This document shows, in pieces, positions 52,551 to 61,217 of a stretch of DNA of 64,000 bases (position 1 is the stretch's first letter; every line of letters starts with the position of its first letter). Below the pieces are notes generated by a model, which had not been told where the DNA came from, ran no database searches, and was given only the letters and a program-made list of their open reading frames with translations. Made by a program: the position numbers and the translations under genes. This stretch comes from Nocardioides okcheonensis (lineage in GTDB: Bacteria > Actinomycetota > Actinomycetes > Propionibacteriales > Nocardioidaceae): contig NZ_CP087710.1 of the NCBI RefSeq assembly GCF_020991065.1, forward strand, positions 3,410,001 to 3,474,000, in the 5' to 3' direction.

Positions 52551-54082
52551 CGTCGGCCCCACGGGGACCCCGCACCAGCCGTCCGCGGCGCCTCCTGGCC
52601 GCCGCGGGGCTGCTCGCGGTGGGCCTCGTGGTCGGCGTGTCCGTCGCGGTGTCGCTGTTCCTCAACAGCAGCCGCACGATCGTCCTGGTCGGCCACGACA
52701 CCGAGGTCAGGCCGACCACGACCGGCGACGCGGTCGTCCAGACCGGGCCGCTGCTGCCCGACTTCCGGTTCCGCGACGTTGGCCCGATCGGGGTGACGCT
52801 CACGCTCGGCAAGACCGAGGTCGGGTCGATCGAGGAGCTCGTCCAGCGCTACGGCTTCATCGCCACCGACCCCACCGCGCAGGTCGGCAAGGTGCGCGGC
52901 GTGGTGGTCGACATGGCGGTCTCGGCGGCCGTACGGGGCCTCGCCGCCGGCCTGGTCCCCGTCGCGGTCTTCCTGCTGCTGGGGCGGCACCGCCGCGGCG
53001 AGCTGTTCCGCGGGGTGCGCACCCGTCGCGGCGCGTTCGGCCTGGTGCTGCTGCTCGCGCTCCCGGTGCTGCTGTGGCAGCCGTGGGAGTCCGACGCGGA
53101 GACCCAGGACCAGCAGGAGAGCTGGCAGACGCTGGCCGAGCTCGCCGGTCCCGACGTGACCCTGCCGGCGGAGGCCCGCGACATCGAGGTGCGGGTGGGC
53201 CCGGTGACCACCGAGACCAAGAAGCTGGTGCTCAGCGCCGTCGACACCTACGACCGCAGCAAGGCCTTCTACTCCACCGCGGCCGAGCAGGCGGCCGACC
53301 TCGACGTCCGGGTGCCCGAGGACGGCGAGACCGTGGCGCTGCTGGTGAGCGACCGGCACGACAACATCGGCATGGACCGGGTCGCCCGCGCGATCGGCGA
53401 GGCCGCCGGCGCGACCGTCGTGCTCGACGCCGGTGACGACACCTCGACCGGGGAGCCGTGGGAGGCGTTCAGCCTCGACTCGCTGGCCGGCACGTTCGAG
53501 GACTGGGACCGGTTCGGTGTCGCCGGCAACCACGACCACGGGTCCTTCGTGTCCACCTACCTGGCCGACAAGGGCTGGACGATGCTCGACGGCGAGGCCG
53601 TGGAGGCGCCCTGGGGTGGCGTCCTGATGGGGGTCGACGACCCCCGCTCCAGCGGCCTGGGCAACTGGCGCGACGAGTCCGGGCTCAGCTTCGCCGAGGT
53701 CGGCACCCGCCTGGCCGACGCCGCCTGCGCGGAGGCCGAGGACGGCGAGCGGGTCAGCACGCTGCTGGTCCACGACGCCAACCTGGGCGGCGAGGCCCTC
53801 GAGCGGGGCTGCGTCGACCTCGTGGTCGGCGGGCACACCCACGTGCACTCGGGGCCGGACGCGGTCGAGGCCGAGGACGGCACCGTCGGGTGGACCTGGA
53901 CCAACGGCACGACGGGCGGGGCGGCGTACGCCATCGCCGTGGGCAGCAAGCCGCGCCGCGACGCCGAGGTCAGCCTGATCACCTACGCCGACGGCCGTCC
54001 GACCGGCCTTCAGCTGGTCCGGCTGCGGACCGACGGCTCGTGGGTGGTCGGCGACTGGACGGCGCTCACTCCTGACCCGTGA
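52547..54082 (+). CDS. Membrane-anchored metallophosphoesterase
   Basis: A 511-residue protein. One helix near residues 16-40, an extracytoplasmic segment, two more helices at about 125-147 and 162-180, then a calcineurin-like phosphoesterase domain (about 265-500). Metal-binding motifs are LVSDRHDN, DAGDDTSTG, GVAGNHDHG, LLVHDAN and GGHTHVH, all present. The substrate is unknown. It overlaps rlmB by four bases, so it is co-translated with it, and its stop overlaps DUF4032 on the other strand by 17 bases. Confidence 0.85.
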   Translation: MTSAPRGPRTSRPRRLLAAAGLLAVGLVVGVSVAVSLFLNSSRTIVLVGHDTEVRPTTTGDAVVQTGPLLPDFRFRDVGPIGVTLTLGKTEVGSIEELVQRYGFIATDPTAQVGKVRGVVVDMAVSAAVRGLAAGLVPVAVFLLLGRHRRGELFRGVRTRRGAFGLVLLLALPVLLWQPWESDAETQDQQESWQTLAELAGPDVTLPAEARDIEVRVGPVTTETKKLVLSAVDTYDRSKAFYSTAAEQAADLDVRVPEDGETVALLVSDRHDNIGMDRVARAIGEAAGATVVLDAGDDTSTGEPWEAFSLDSLAGTFEDWDRFGVAGNHDHGSFVSTYLADKGWTMLDGEAVEAPWGGVLMGVDDPRSSGLGNWRDESGLSFAEVGTRLADAACAEAEDGERVSTLLVHDANLGGEALERGCVDLVVGGHTHVHSGPDAVEAEDGTVGWTWTNGTTGGAAYAIAVGSKPRRDAEVSLITYADGRPTGLQLVRLRTDGSWVVGDWTALTPDP

Positions 54083-55274
54083 TCGCCTCGTCGGGGCGCC
54101 GGGTGAGGAAGCGGTCGATGTAGTCGCGCGCCGTGTCGTGGATGTCGACCTCGTGGCCGGCCTGCTCGCTGAGGTACCAGCGGTGCTCGAGGATCTCGTG
54201 GAAGATCTCCGCGGGCTCGAGCTTGCCGGTCGCGTCCGGAGGGATCATCGCCATGATCGGCTCGAAGATCTGGTGCATCCAGCGGCTCGCGACCAGCTGG
54301 CGGTCCTCGCGGCCGAGGTCGTGGTGGGCGGTGAAGGCGGCGAGGTCGTTGAGGATCCGGCGCGCCTGGTTCTCCTCGACCGCCATGCCGGTGAGCGCCT
54401 GCACCTCGCGGGCGTGGTGGCCGAGGTCGACGACCTTGGGCTGGATCCGGATCGTGTCGCCGCCGAGGTCGGTGACGATGTCGAGCTCGTCCACGTCGAA
54501 GCCGAGGTCGTTGAGCCGCTCGACGCGCCGCTCGATGCGCCACATCTCGTCGGTGCTGAACTCCTCGAGGCCGGTGAGCTCACCCCACAGGGCCTCGTAG
54601 CGCTCGCGGAGGTGGTCGATGATCGCGAAGCCGTCGATCGGCTGGTGGACCGCGCCGCTGGCGCTGAGGTCCATCAGCTCGGCGAAGATGTTCTCGCAGC
54701 CGACGGTGATGTCGTACTCGCGCAGCCGGTCGCCGACGGCCTCGTGCAGCTCGCCGGTCTCGGCGTCGACGAGGTAGGCCGCGAACTCGCCGGCGTTGCG
54801 GCGGAAGAGCACGTTCGACAGCGACACGTCGCCCCAGTAGAAGCCTGCGAGGTGCAGCCGCACGAGCAGGACGACCATCGCGTCGATCAGCAGCGGGACG
54901 TCCTCGGCGGTGGCCCCGCGGCTGAACAGGCTCCGGTAGGGGAGCGAGAACTGGAGGTGGCGGGTGATGAGCGCGGCCGGGAGCTCGGTGCCGTCGGCAC
55001 CCTCGCGACCGGTCACCACGCCCTGCGGCACGACCGCCGGCATGCCCATCCGCTGGAGGTCGCGCAGCATCCGGTACTCCCGGAACGCGATGTCGCCCTG
55101 GGTCTCCTTGACGGCGTAGACCCGCGACCCGAGCCGGACGATCCGGACGACGTGGCGCGACAGGCCGCGCGGCAGCGGGACCACCAGGTCGTCGGGCCAC
55201 TCCTCCAGCGGGGTGTCCCACGGGAGGGTGAGGACCGCCGGGTCCGGTCTGCTCGCGGTGATGCGCAGCGCCAT
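54066..55274 (-). CDS. DUF4032 protein with kinase-like fold
   Basis: A 402-residue cytoplasmic protein. Residues about 40-250 look like a lipopolysaccharide-kinase/InaA-type kinase fold: a Lys in RVYAVKETQGDIAFREYRML, and a catalytic-loop-like segment LHLAGFYWGDVSLSNVLFRR in which the HGD Asp and the following Asn are kept. The C-terminal part is the DUF4032 domain (HHAREVQALTGMAVEENQAR and IFEPIMAMIPPDATGKLEP). The target is unknown. The ATG is placed by a TAGTTT box 7 bases upstream, which overlaps the stop codon of the preceding GH13 gene. Confidence 0.78.
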   Translation of the reverse strand: MALRITASRPDPAVLTLPWDTPLEEWPDDLVVPLPRGLSRHVVRIVRLGSRVYAVKETQGDIAFREYRMLRDLQRMGMPAVVPQGVVTGREGADGTELPAALITRHLQFSLPYRSLFSRGATAEDVPLLIDAMVVLLVRLHLAGFYWGDVSLSNVLFRRNAGEFAAYLVDAETGELHEAVGDRLREYDITVGCENIFAELMDLSASGAVHQPIDGFAIIDHLRERYEALWGELTGLEEFSTDEMWRIERRVERLNDLGFDVDELDIVTDLGGDTIRIQPKVVDLGHHAREVQALTGMAVEENQARRILNDLAAFTAHHDLGREDRQLVASRWMHQIFEPIMAMIPPDATGKLEPAEIFHEILEHRWYLSEQAGHEVDIHDTARDYIDRFLTRRPDEAITGQE

Positions 55275-55281
55275 GGACGGC

Positions 55282-55287
55282 AAACTA
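55282..55287 (-). promoter_or_regulatory. -10 element of DUF4032 gene, overlapping a stop codon
   Basis: A minus-strand TAGTTT; its first three bases are the TAG stop of the GH13 gene. It ends 7 bases before ATG 55274. Confidence 0.45.
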
Positions 55288-57111
55288 CTGCGCCCGGTCC
55301 TGCACCGACCAGACGTCGAGCCGCGGTCCGGCCGAGGCCGGCACGAGGACGCCGTCGCCGTCGGCGCGCAGGTCGGCACCGCCGGCCTCCGTGCCGTAGA
55401 GGTGGGTGCCGCTCGCGAGGGGCAGCGTGAACCCGTCGCCCCCCGCCCGCCTGGCGACCACCAGCAGGCTCCCCTCGGGGTGCTCGCGCAGCCAGGCGAT
55501 GGTGTCGTCGTCGACGTGCGCCCAGCGCAGGCCGCCGCGCAGCAGCGCGGCCCGGGAGCGGCGCAGCGCGGCGAGCGAGCCGTAGGCGTCCAGGGTGTCG
55601 TGGTCCCAGCGCTCGGGGTGGTCCCAGGGCATCGGGCGACGGGAGTCCTCGCCGAGCACGCCCTCCAGCCCGATCTCGTCGCCGGCGAAGACCATCGGCA
55701 CCCCGGGGAGCAGGAACTGCAGGCCGGCCGCGACCCGGTGGACCGCGGCGTCGCCGCCGACGAGGGTGCGGATGCGCGCCGAGTCGTGGGAGCCCAGGAT
55801 GTTCCAGCTGCTGCAGGTGGCGCGCCAGCCGAGCGAGCCGAGCCAGTCGCGGAAGGTGGCCACCACGGCGCCTCCCGGGCGGCGCGGCACCGCCGCCGGG
55901 CGGCCGAACGGACGGGCCGGCGAGGCCGGGTCGCGCAGCCAGGACCACACCGGCCAGGAGAAGCCGGAGTAGTTCATCGAGCCGTGCCAGCCGTCGCCGT
56001 CGACGTCGCCGGTGGCGTCGTGGTTGTGCTCGGCGATGACCAGCGGGTCCTCGCGCAGGGCGGCCGCGGTGCGGCGGGCGGCGCGCGCCACGTCGTGGTT
56101 GACGTCGATCGCGCCGAGTCGGCCGGTCATGTTGGCGACGTCGATGCGCCAGCCGTCGACGTCGAACGGCGGTCGCAGCCAGCGGCCGACCACCGAGTCG
56201 GGGCCCTCGACCATAGCGGCGCGCAGGTCGGGGTCGGCGTGGTTGACCTTGGGGAGGGTGCCGTGGCCCATCCAGCAGGCGTAGCCGCCGGCCTCGTCGA
56301 AGTAGTAGAAGGTGCGGTGCGGGTCGGTGGGGTCCGCCTGCGCGGCGCGGAACCACTCGTGGGTGTCGCCGGTGTGGTTGGTGGTGAGGTCGCCCAGGAT
56401 CCGCCACCCGCGCGCGTGCACCGCACGGCTGAGCCGGGCGTACGCCTCGTCGCCGCCGAGCAGCGGGTCGACTTCGCGGAAGGTGGTCGCGTTGTAGCGG
56501 TGGTTGCTCTCGCCGGGGAAGACCGGCGTCGTGTAGAGGATGTCCGCGCCGGCCGCGGCCACGTGGTCGAGGTGCTCGACCACGCCGTCGAGGTCGCCGC
56601 CGTAGAGCTGCAACGGCGTGCGCGGGTCGCTCGGCTCGAAGACCACCTCGTCGTCCCAGTCGGCCGGGACGGCCCACGGCGGGACCTCGCGCCCGTCGGC
56701 CGCGGCGGAGCGGGCGAAGCGGTCGGGGAACACCTGGTAGACGACGCCGTCCCGGCCCCAGTCGGGCGCCGGGTCGAAGGCGCACACCTTGAAGTCGCCG
56801 CCGTCGGGCACGTCGTGCCCGACCACGCCGCGACCGGTCAGCCACTCCTGGTCCTCGCCGCGCACCAGCAGGAAGCGGTAGTGGGTGACCGGGTTGTGCA
56901 CCGGCAGCGAGCCCTCCCACCAGCCCCCGCCGGTGGGGTGCATCTCGTGGTAGACCGGCTCGGCGTCGAAGGTCGTCCGCAGCCAGACCGCGTCGACCGG
57001 GTCGGACGGGTGCGTCCGCACCCGGACCCGCACGGACGTGCCCAGCCGCGGAGCCTCGTCGTCGAGGTAGGTCGGCGACCCGTCGTGGTGGGGGAGGTGC
57101 AGCAGGCTCAC
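55285..57111 (-). CDS. GH13 alpha-glucosidase/maltodextrin-degrading enzyme
   Basis: A 608-residue glycoside hydrolase family 13 enzyme, probably cytoplasmic (no signal peptide). An N-terminal starch-binding-like domain (about 1-105) precedes the TIM barrel. Catalytic residues are Asp324 (DGWRIDVANM), Glu361 (VIAEHNHDA) and Asp443 (ILGSHDSARI); region I reads DLTTNHTGDTH. The domain order fits cyclomaltodextrinase/maltogenic types (MalZ-like). The start is chosen as GTG 57111, 9 bases after GGGAGG; the in-frame ATG at 57120 touches that ribosome site. Confidence 0.88.
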   Translation of the reverse strand: MSLLHLPHHDGSPTYLDDEAPRLGTSVRVRVRTHPSDPVDAVWLRTTFDAEPVYHEMHPTGGGWWEGSLPVHNPVTHYRFLLVRGEDQEWLTGRGVVGHDVPDGGDFKVCAFDPAPDWGRDGVVYQVFPDRFARSAAADGREVPPWAVPADWDDEVVFEPSDPRTPLQLYGGDLDGVVEHLDHVAAAGADILYTTPVFPGESNHRYNATTFREVDPLLGGDEAYARLSRAVHARGWRILGDLTTNHTGDTHEWFRAAQADPTDPHRTFYYFDEAGGYACWMGHGTLPKVNHADPDLRAAMVEGPDSVVGRWLRPPFDVDGWRIDVANMTGRLGAIDVNHDVARAARRTAAALREDPLVIAEHNHDATGDVDGDGWHGSMNYSGFSWPVWSWLRDPASPARPFGRPAAVPRRPGGAVVATFRDWLGSLGWRATCSSWNILGSHDSARIRTLVGGDAAVHRVAAGLQFLLPGVPMVFAGDEIGLEGVLGEDSRRPMPWDHPERWDHDTLDAYGSLAALRRSRAALLRGGLRWAHVDDDTIAWLREHPEGSLLVVARRAGGDGFTLPLASGTHLYGTEAGGADLRADGDGVLVPASAGPRLDVWSVQDRAQ

Positions 57112-57159
57112 GGGGTCCATCCTCCCAGCCTCGGCTGCTTCCCGCAGTCCATGCTCACC

Positions 57160-57165
57160 TAGGAT
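57160..57165 (+). promoter_or_regulatory. -10 element of tRNA-Thr
   Basis: TAGGAT about 32 bases before the tRNA 5' end. The -35 is weak (CTGCTT at 57135). Confidence 0.45.
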
Positions 57166-57197
57166 GGCGCGCGCCCGTCCTCTGTCGGTCCGGGCAC

Positions 57198-57270
57198 GCC
57201 GGTGTAGCTCAGTTGGTAGAGCGCATTACTTGTAATAATGATGTCGCGGGTTCGATTCCTGTCACCGGCT
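57198..57270 (+). tRNA. tRNA-Thr (anticodon UGU)
   Basis: It folds fully: acceptor GCCGGTG/CACCGGC, D stem GCTC/GAGC, anticodon stem CATTA/TAATG with loop CTTGTAA (anticodon TGT at 57232-57234 region), variable loop ATGTC, T arm GCGGG-TTCGATT-CCTGT, discriminator T. CCA is not encoded. It decodes ACA and, by wobble, other ACN codons. It stands alone between the GH13 and pdxY genes, with the pdxY stop 8 bases away on the other strand. Confidence 0.95.
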
Positions 57271-57278
57271 CCGATGCG

Positions 57279-58142
57279 TCAACGCACCTGCTCGACGGCG
57301 AACTCGCAGGCGGGGCTGGCGATCGCGTCCTGGGCCGCGATCAGGCGGAGCTCGCGCTCGCCCGAGTCGAGGGTCGCCTGCAGCACCGCGAAGACGGACG
57401 ACGCGGTGCGTGCGAGGGCGTCGGCGGGCGAGCCGGTCTCCTTCAGGTGCGCGGTGAAGAGGGCGGCGGTGATGTCGCCCGAGCCGTTGGCCTTCATCGG
57501 CAGGCGCGGCGTGGTGACCAGCCAGGCGCCGTCGGCGGTGACGGCGAGCATCTCGATGACGTCGGCGTCGGCACCCTCGCGGTCGACCGACGTCACCAGC
57601 ACCGTGGAGGGACCGAGCCCGCGCACCTCGTCGACGGCGTCGAGGATCGCGTCGAGGGACGAGGGACCGCTGAGCGCGTCGCGGTCGGTGATGAAGCCGA
57701 GCTCGAACTGGTTGGGGGTGAGCACGTCGGCGACGGGGATGACGGTCTCGCGGTACTTCGGCGGGATCGCCGGGTTGACGAAGCAGCCCGAGGTCGCGTT
57801 GCCCATCACCGGGTCGCAGGTGTAGGTCGCGGCCGGGTTGGCCGCCTTGACCTGCGCGACCGCGTCGACGATGACGTCGGCGATCTCGGGCGAGCCCTGG
57901 TAGCCCGAGAGGACCGCGTCGCAGGTCTCGAACGCCCCGCGCTCACCGATCCCGGTGATCACCGCCGCGACGTCGTCGGCCGCGATCAGCGGACCGCGCC
58001 ACGCGCCGTAGCCGGTGTGGTTGGAGAAGTTCACCGTCAGGACGGGCCACACCTCGTGGCCGAGGCGCTGGAGCGGGAAGACGGCTGCGGAGTTGCCGAC
58101 GTGGCCGTAGGCGACGTGGGACTGGATCGAGAGGACGCGCAC
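57279..58142 (-). CDS. pdxY: Pyridoxal kinase
   Basis: A 287-residue ribokinase-fold enzyme phosphorylating pyridoxal in the B6 salvage pathway. QSHVAYGHVGNSAAVFPLQR at residues 7-26 is the substrate-binding signature. Also present are TCDPVMGNA and DVLTPNQFELGF, with the ATP site and catalytic Asp223 in KANGSGDITAALF. Length fits PdxY. The GTG start follows a TAGTCT box by 6 bases. It is adjacent to the DODA dioxygenase gene on the same strand. Confidence 0.93.
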   Translation of the reverse strand: MRVLSIQSHVAYGHVGNSAAVFPLQRLGHEVWPVLTVNFSNHTGYGAWRGPLIAADDVAAVITGIGERGAFETCDAVLSGYQGSPEIADVIVDAVAQVKAANPAATYTCDPVMGNATSGCFVNPAIPPKYRETVIPVADVLTPNQFELGFITDRDALSGPSSLDAILDAVDEVRGLGPSTVLVTSVDREGADADVIEMLAVTADGAWLVTTPRLPMKANGSGDITAALFTAHLKETGSPADALARTASSVFAVLQATLDSGERELRLIAAQDAIASPACEFAVEQVR

Positions 58143-58148
58143 CCCTCG

Positions 58149-58154
58149 AGACTA
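58149..58154 (-). promoter_or_regulatory. -10 element of pdxY
   Basis: A minus-strand TAGTCT, 6 bases before GTG 58142. Confidence 0.5.
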
Positions 58155-58164
58155 GAACAGGTCC

Positions 58165-58950
58165 TCAGGCGACCTGCAGCGACCGCTTGGACAGGCCCAT
58201 CCAGTAGCCGTCGATCACCTGGGTCGCCGGCCGGTCGGCGCTCGTCGCGGCGCCGAGCGTGACGAAGAGCGGCGTGTAGTGCTCGACGGTCGGGTGGGCG
58301 TACGGCATGCCCGGCGCCTTGGCCTTGAAGTCCGCGAGGGTGTCCACGTCGCCGCGCGCGATCGCGTCGGCCGCCCAGAGGTCGAAGTCGCGCGACCAGC
58401 CCGGCACCGCGGCGTCGATGCGCCACTCGGTGAGGAACGGCAGGCCGTGGGTCAGGAAGCCCGAGCCGACGATCAGCACGCCCTCGTCGCGCAGCGGCCG
58501 CAGCCGCTCGCCGAGCCGCATCAGGCGCTCGGGGTCGTCGGTCGGCAGCGACATCTGCAGCACCGGGACGTCGGCCTCGGGATACATGATCCTCAGCGGC
58601 ACCCACGCGCCGTGGTCGAGGCCGCGGGACGCGTGCTGGTGGACCGGCTCGGTGCTCGGCATCATCGCCGCCACGCGTCGGGCGAGGTCGGAGGCGTCGG
58701 GCGTCTCGTAGGTCATCTGGTAGTACTTCGGCGCGAACCCGCCGAAGTCGTAGACGAGCGGGGCGCCGCTGGCCGACAGGCTGACCGGCGCGGACTCCCA
58801 GTGCGCCGAGACGATGAGCACCGCCCGCGGGCGCGGCAGGTCCTGCGCCCACGCGGCCAGCTGGCCCGACCAGGTCGGGTCGTCGAGCAGCGGCGGGGCG
58901 CCGTGCCCGATGTAGAGGGCAGGCATCGTGTCGGGCGTCGTGTCGGTCAT
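58165..58950 (-). CDS. ygiD: 4,5-DOPA-extradiol-dioxygenase family protein (YgiD-like)
   Basis: A 261-residue class III extradiol ring-cleavage (LigB-type) enzyme. Metal-binding His residues are in ALYIGHGAPP (His16), SAHWESAPV, and THGLPFL; DHGAWVPLRIMYPEADVPV and PKYYQMTYETP are typical of the DODA/YgiD group. These cleave catechols such as L-DOPA; the natural bacterial substrate is uncertain. The start is ATG 58950 with GAGGTGG just upstream; the promoter is described at 58976. Confidence 0.88.
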   Translation of the reverse strand: MTDTTPDTMPALYIGHGAPPLLDDPTWSGQLAAWAQDLPRPRAVLIVSAHWESAPVSLSASGAPLVYDFGGFAPKYYQMTYETPDASDLARRVAAMMPSTEPVHQHASRGLDHGAWVPLRIMYPEADVPVLQMSLPTDDPERLMRLGERLRPLRDEGVLIVGSGFLTHGLPFLTEWRIDAAVPGWSRDFDLWAADAIARGDVDTLADFKAKAPGMPYAHPTVEHYTPLFVTLGAATSADRPATQVIDGYWMGLSKRSLQVA

Positions 58951-58975
58951 GTCCACCTCAATAGTCCGGGTTTCA

Positions 58976-59004
58976 ACTATATTCCCGGGGTAGTCCAGTG
59001 GCAA
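58976..59004 (-). promoter_or_regulatory. Promoter of ygiD
   Basis: Minus-strand TTGCCA (58999-59004), 17-base spacer, TATAGT (58976-58981). This is a near-consensus promoter with a leader of about 20 bases that carries the GAGGTGG ribosome site, unlike its leaderless neighbours. Confidence 0.65.
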
Positions 59005-59051
59005 ACGGTCGGCGGCACGCCGCCTCGACGACCATCGCTCACTGGACTACC
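58989..59051. repeat. 12-bp inverted repeat between ung and ygiD
   Basis: GGTAGTCCAGTG (58989-59000) and CACTGGACTACC (59040-59051) are perfect inverse copies around 39 bases that contain a nested GGCGGC-AC-GCCGCC hairpin (59011-59024). The right arm covers the ung stop codon; the left arm covers the spacer and edge of the ygiD -35. It may be the ung terminator, an operator pair, or both. Confidence 0.55.
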
Positions 59052-59772
59052 GCCGCGGGGCCGGGCGCTCGGGGACGTCGTCGTAGGCCGGCAGCGTCCA
59101 GTCGACGGGCTCGGCACCCTGCTCCTCGAGCAGCCGGTTGACCGCGCTGAACGGCTTCGACCCGAAGAACCCGCGCCGCGCGCTGAGCGGGGAGGGGTGG
59201 ACCGACTCGACCGCCGGCACGGCTCCCAGCAGCGGCTTCAGCGACTGTGCGTGCCGACCCCACAGCACGGCCACCAGGGGTCCGCCGCGCTCGGCCAGGG
59301 CGGTGATGGCGCGCTCGGTGACCGACTCCCAGCCCTTGCCGGCGTGGCTGTTGGAGTCGCCCGGGCGCACCGTGAGCGACCGGTTGAGCAGCATCACGCC
59401 CTGGTCGGCCCAGGCCGAGAGGTCGCCGTGCTTCGGGGGCACGATCCCGAGGTCGTCGCGCAGCTCGACGTAGATGTTCAGCAGGCTCGGCGGCAGCGGC
59501 CACACGCGCCGCTCGACGGCGAAGCTGAGCCCGATCGGGTGCGACGGGTTCGGGTAGGGGTCCTGCCCCACGACCAGCACCCGGACGTCGGCGAGCGGGC
59601 GCTCGAAGGCGCGGAACACCCGGTCGGCGGACGGCTGGTAGCCGTGCCCGGCGGCCTCCTCGTCGCGCAGGAAGCGCCCCATCGCCGCGATCTGCTCGTC
59701 GACCGGCGCCAGCGCCTCGGCCCAGTCGGGGGCGACCCGCCCCTGCTCCACCAGGCGCGCCAGGGAGCTCAT
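59047..59772 (-). CDS. ung: Uracil-DNA glycosylase
   Basis: A 241-residue family 1 UDG removing uracil from DNA. The water-activating loop reads [18 protein letters not shown] with Asp71 (one variation from the usual GQDPYHG). [16 protein letters not shown], and the DNA-intercalating [18 protein letters not shown] with its catalytic His are intact. The ATG overlaps the stop of the S1P-lyase-like gene, making ung the last gene of a three-gene operon. Confidence 0.94.
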   Translation of the reverse strand: MSSLARLVEQGRVAPDWAEALAPVDEQIAAMGRFLRDEEAAGHGYQPSADRVFRAFERPLADVRVLVVGQDPYPNPSHPIGLSFAVERRVWPLPPSLLNIYVELRDDLGIVPPKHGDLSAWADQGVMLLNRSLTVRPGDSNSHAGKGWESVTERAITALAERGGPLVAVLWGRHAQSLKPLLGAVPAVESVHPSPLSARRGFFGSKPFSAVNRLLEEQGAEPVDWTLPAYDDVPERPAPRR

Positions 59773-61217
59773 GCCGGGCCCCCCGCACGCACCGGCCGCT
59801 GCAGCCGGTCGAGGAACGCCACCAGCAGCGCCTCGCGCATCGCGGGCGAGGCGACGTCGAGCATCGCGTTGACCTCGGCCATCCGGGTCGGCAGCTCGAG
59901 GTCGCCGTCGGCGGACGCCCCGACGAGGCCCGACGCGGCGAGCAGGCCGTCGAAGTCGTCGTCGCCGAGCGCGGCCGGGTCGAGCGCCTCGATGAACGCG
60001 ACCACGCCGGCGTCGACCGCCACCGGCCCGGCGGCCTGCGCGGCCGCGACCGACTCGCGCAGGGCGGTGCGCAGGTCGTCGACGTGGGCCAGCGTGCCGG
60101 CGCTCACCGACAGGTGGATGCTCGGGCCGTCGCCGGCGAACGACAGCTGCGGCTGGACGTACCACCCGCGCGCGACGAGCTCGTCGGTCAGCGTGAACGG
60201 GTCGCACGTCGCGTCCGTGGCCAGGGTGACCAGCGTCGAGTCGGGGGCGACGACCAGGCGCAGGGCGGGCTCGTCGTCGACCATCGCCACGATCGCGTCG
60301 ACGGCGTCGAACGCCTGCCCGGCGAGGCGGAGGTAGCCCGCGTCCCCGATCTCCTGCACGACCGCCCACGTCCCGGCCACCGGTCCGCCCGACCGGGTGG
60401 ACTGGGTGGTGGCGTTGAGCATCGTGTAGCCCGGCCAGGCTGCCGAGGCGAAGAACTGCGGCTTGCGGAGCCCGGCGTCGCGGTGCACCAGGACCGACGT
60501 GCCCTTCGGGGCGTAGGCGTACTTGTGGGTGTCGACCGAGATCGAGGTGACGCCCTCGACGGCGAAGGTCCACGGTCGTACGTCGCGCCCGAGCCGGCCG
60601 GCGTACGGCAGCACCCAGCCGCCGATGCAGGCGTCGACGTGGCACCGCACGCCGCGCCCCGCGGCCGCCGCGGCGATCTCGGTGACGGGGTCGACCACGC
60701 CGTGGGCGTAGGACGGGGCGCTGGCGACGACCAGCACCGTGTCGTCGTCGATCGCCGCGGCCATCGCCGGCGCGTCGGCCCGGAAGTCCCGACCGACCGG
60801 CACCAGGACGGTCTCGACGCCGAAGTAGTGCGCCGCCTTGTGGAACGCGGCGTGCGCCGTCGCGGGCAGGACCATCCGCGGTCGGGTGACGTCCGGCCGG
60901 CTGTCCCGTGCCCCCTGCACGGCCAGCAGGATCGACTCCGTCCCGCCGGAGGTCACCGTGCCGACCGCGGACGCGGGCGCGTCGAGCAGATCGCAGGCGA
61001 AGCCGACCAGCTCGTTCTCCATCCGCAGCAGCGACGGGAACGCGGTCGGGTCGAGGGCGTTCGACGCGGCGTACGCCGCCACCGCCTCGCGGGCGACGCG
61101 GTCGACCTCCGGCTCACCGGAGTCGTAGACGTAGGCCAGGGTGCGACCGCCGTGGACCGGGAGGTCGGCCCCCTGGAGGGCCCGCAACCGCTCGAGCGGG
61201 CTCGTCGGCTCAGCCAT
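59769..61217 (-). CDS. PLP-dependent sphingosine-1-phosphate-lyase-like enzyme
   Basis: A 482-residue group II decarboxylase-fold enzyme. [18 protein letters not shown] at about residues 87-104 binds the cofactor phosphate, [12 protein letters not shown] supplies the ring-contacting Asp and [13 protein letters not shown] carries the PLP Lys232. The THKY(A/G)YAPKG form is that of Dpl1/S1P lyases rather than of glutamate decarboxylases. It could cleave a long-chain base phosphate or decarboxylate an amino acid; unproven. It is flanked by four- to eight-base overlaps with ung and the GPH transporter. Confidence 0.84.
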   Translation of the reverse strand: MAEPTSPLERLRALQGADLPVHGGRTLAYVYDSGEPEVDRVAREAVAAYAASNALDPTAFPSLLRMENELVGFACDLLDAPASAVGTVTSGGTESILLAVQGARDSRPDVTRPRMVLPATAHAAFHKAAHYFGVETVLVPVGRDFRADAPAMAAAIDDDTVLVVASAPSYAHGVVDPVTEIAAAAAGRGVRCHVDACIGGWVLPYAGRLGRDVRPWTFAVEGVTSISVDTHKYAYAPKGTSVLVHRDAGLRKPQFFASAAWPGYTMLNATTQSTRSGGPVAGTWAVVQEIGDAGYLRLAGQAFDAVDAIVAMVDDEPALRLVVAPDSTLVTLATDATCDPFTLTDELVARGWYVQPQLSFAGDGPSIHLSVSAGTLAHVDDLRTALRESVAAAQAAGPVAVDAGVVAFIEALDPAALGDDDFDGLLAASGLVGASADGDLELPTRMAEVNAMLDVASPAMREALLVAFLDRLQRPVRAGGPA

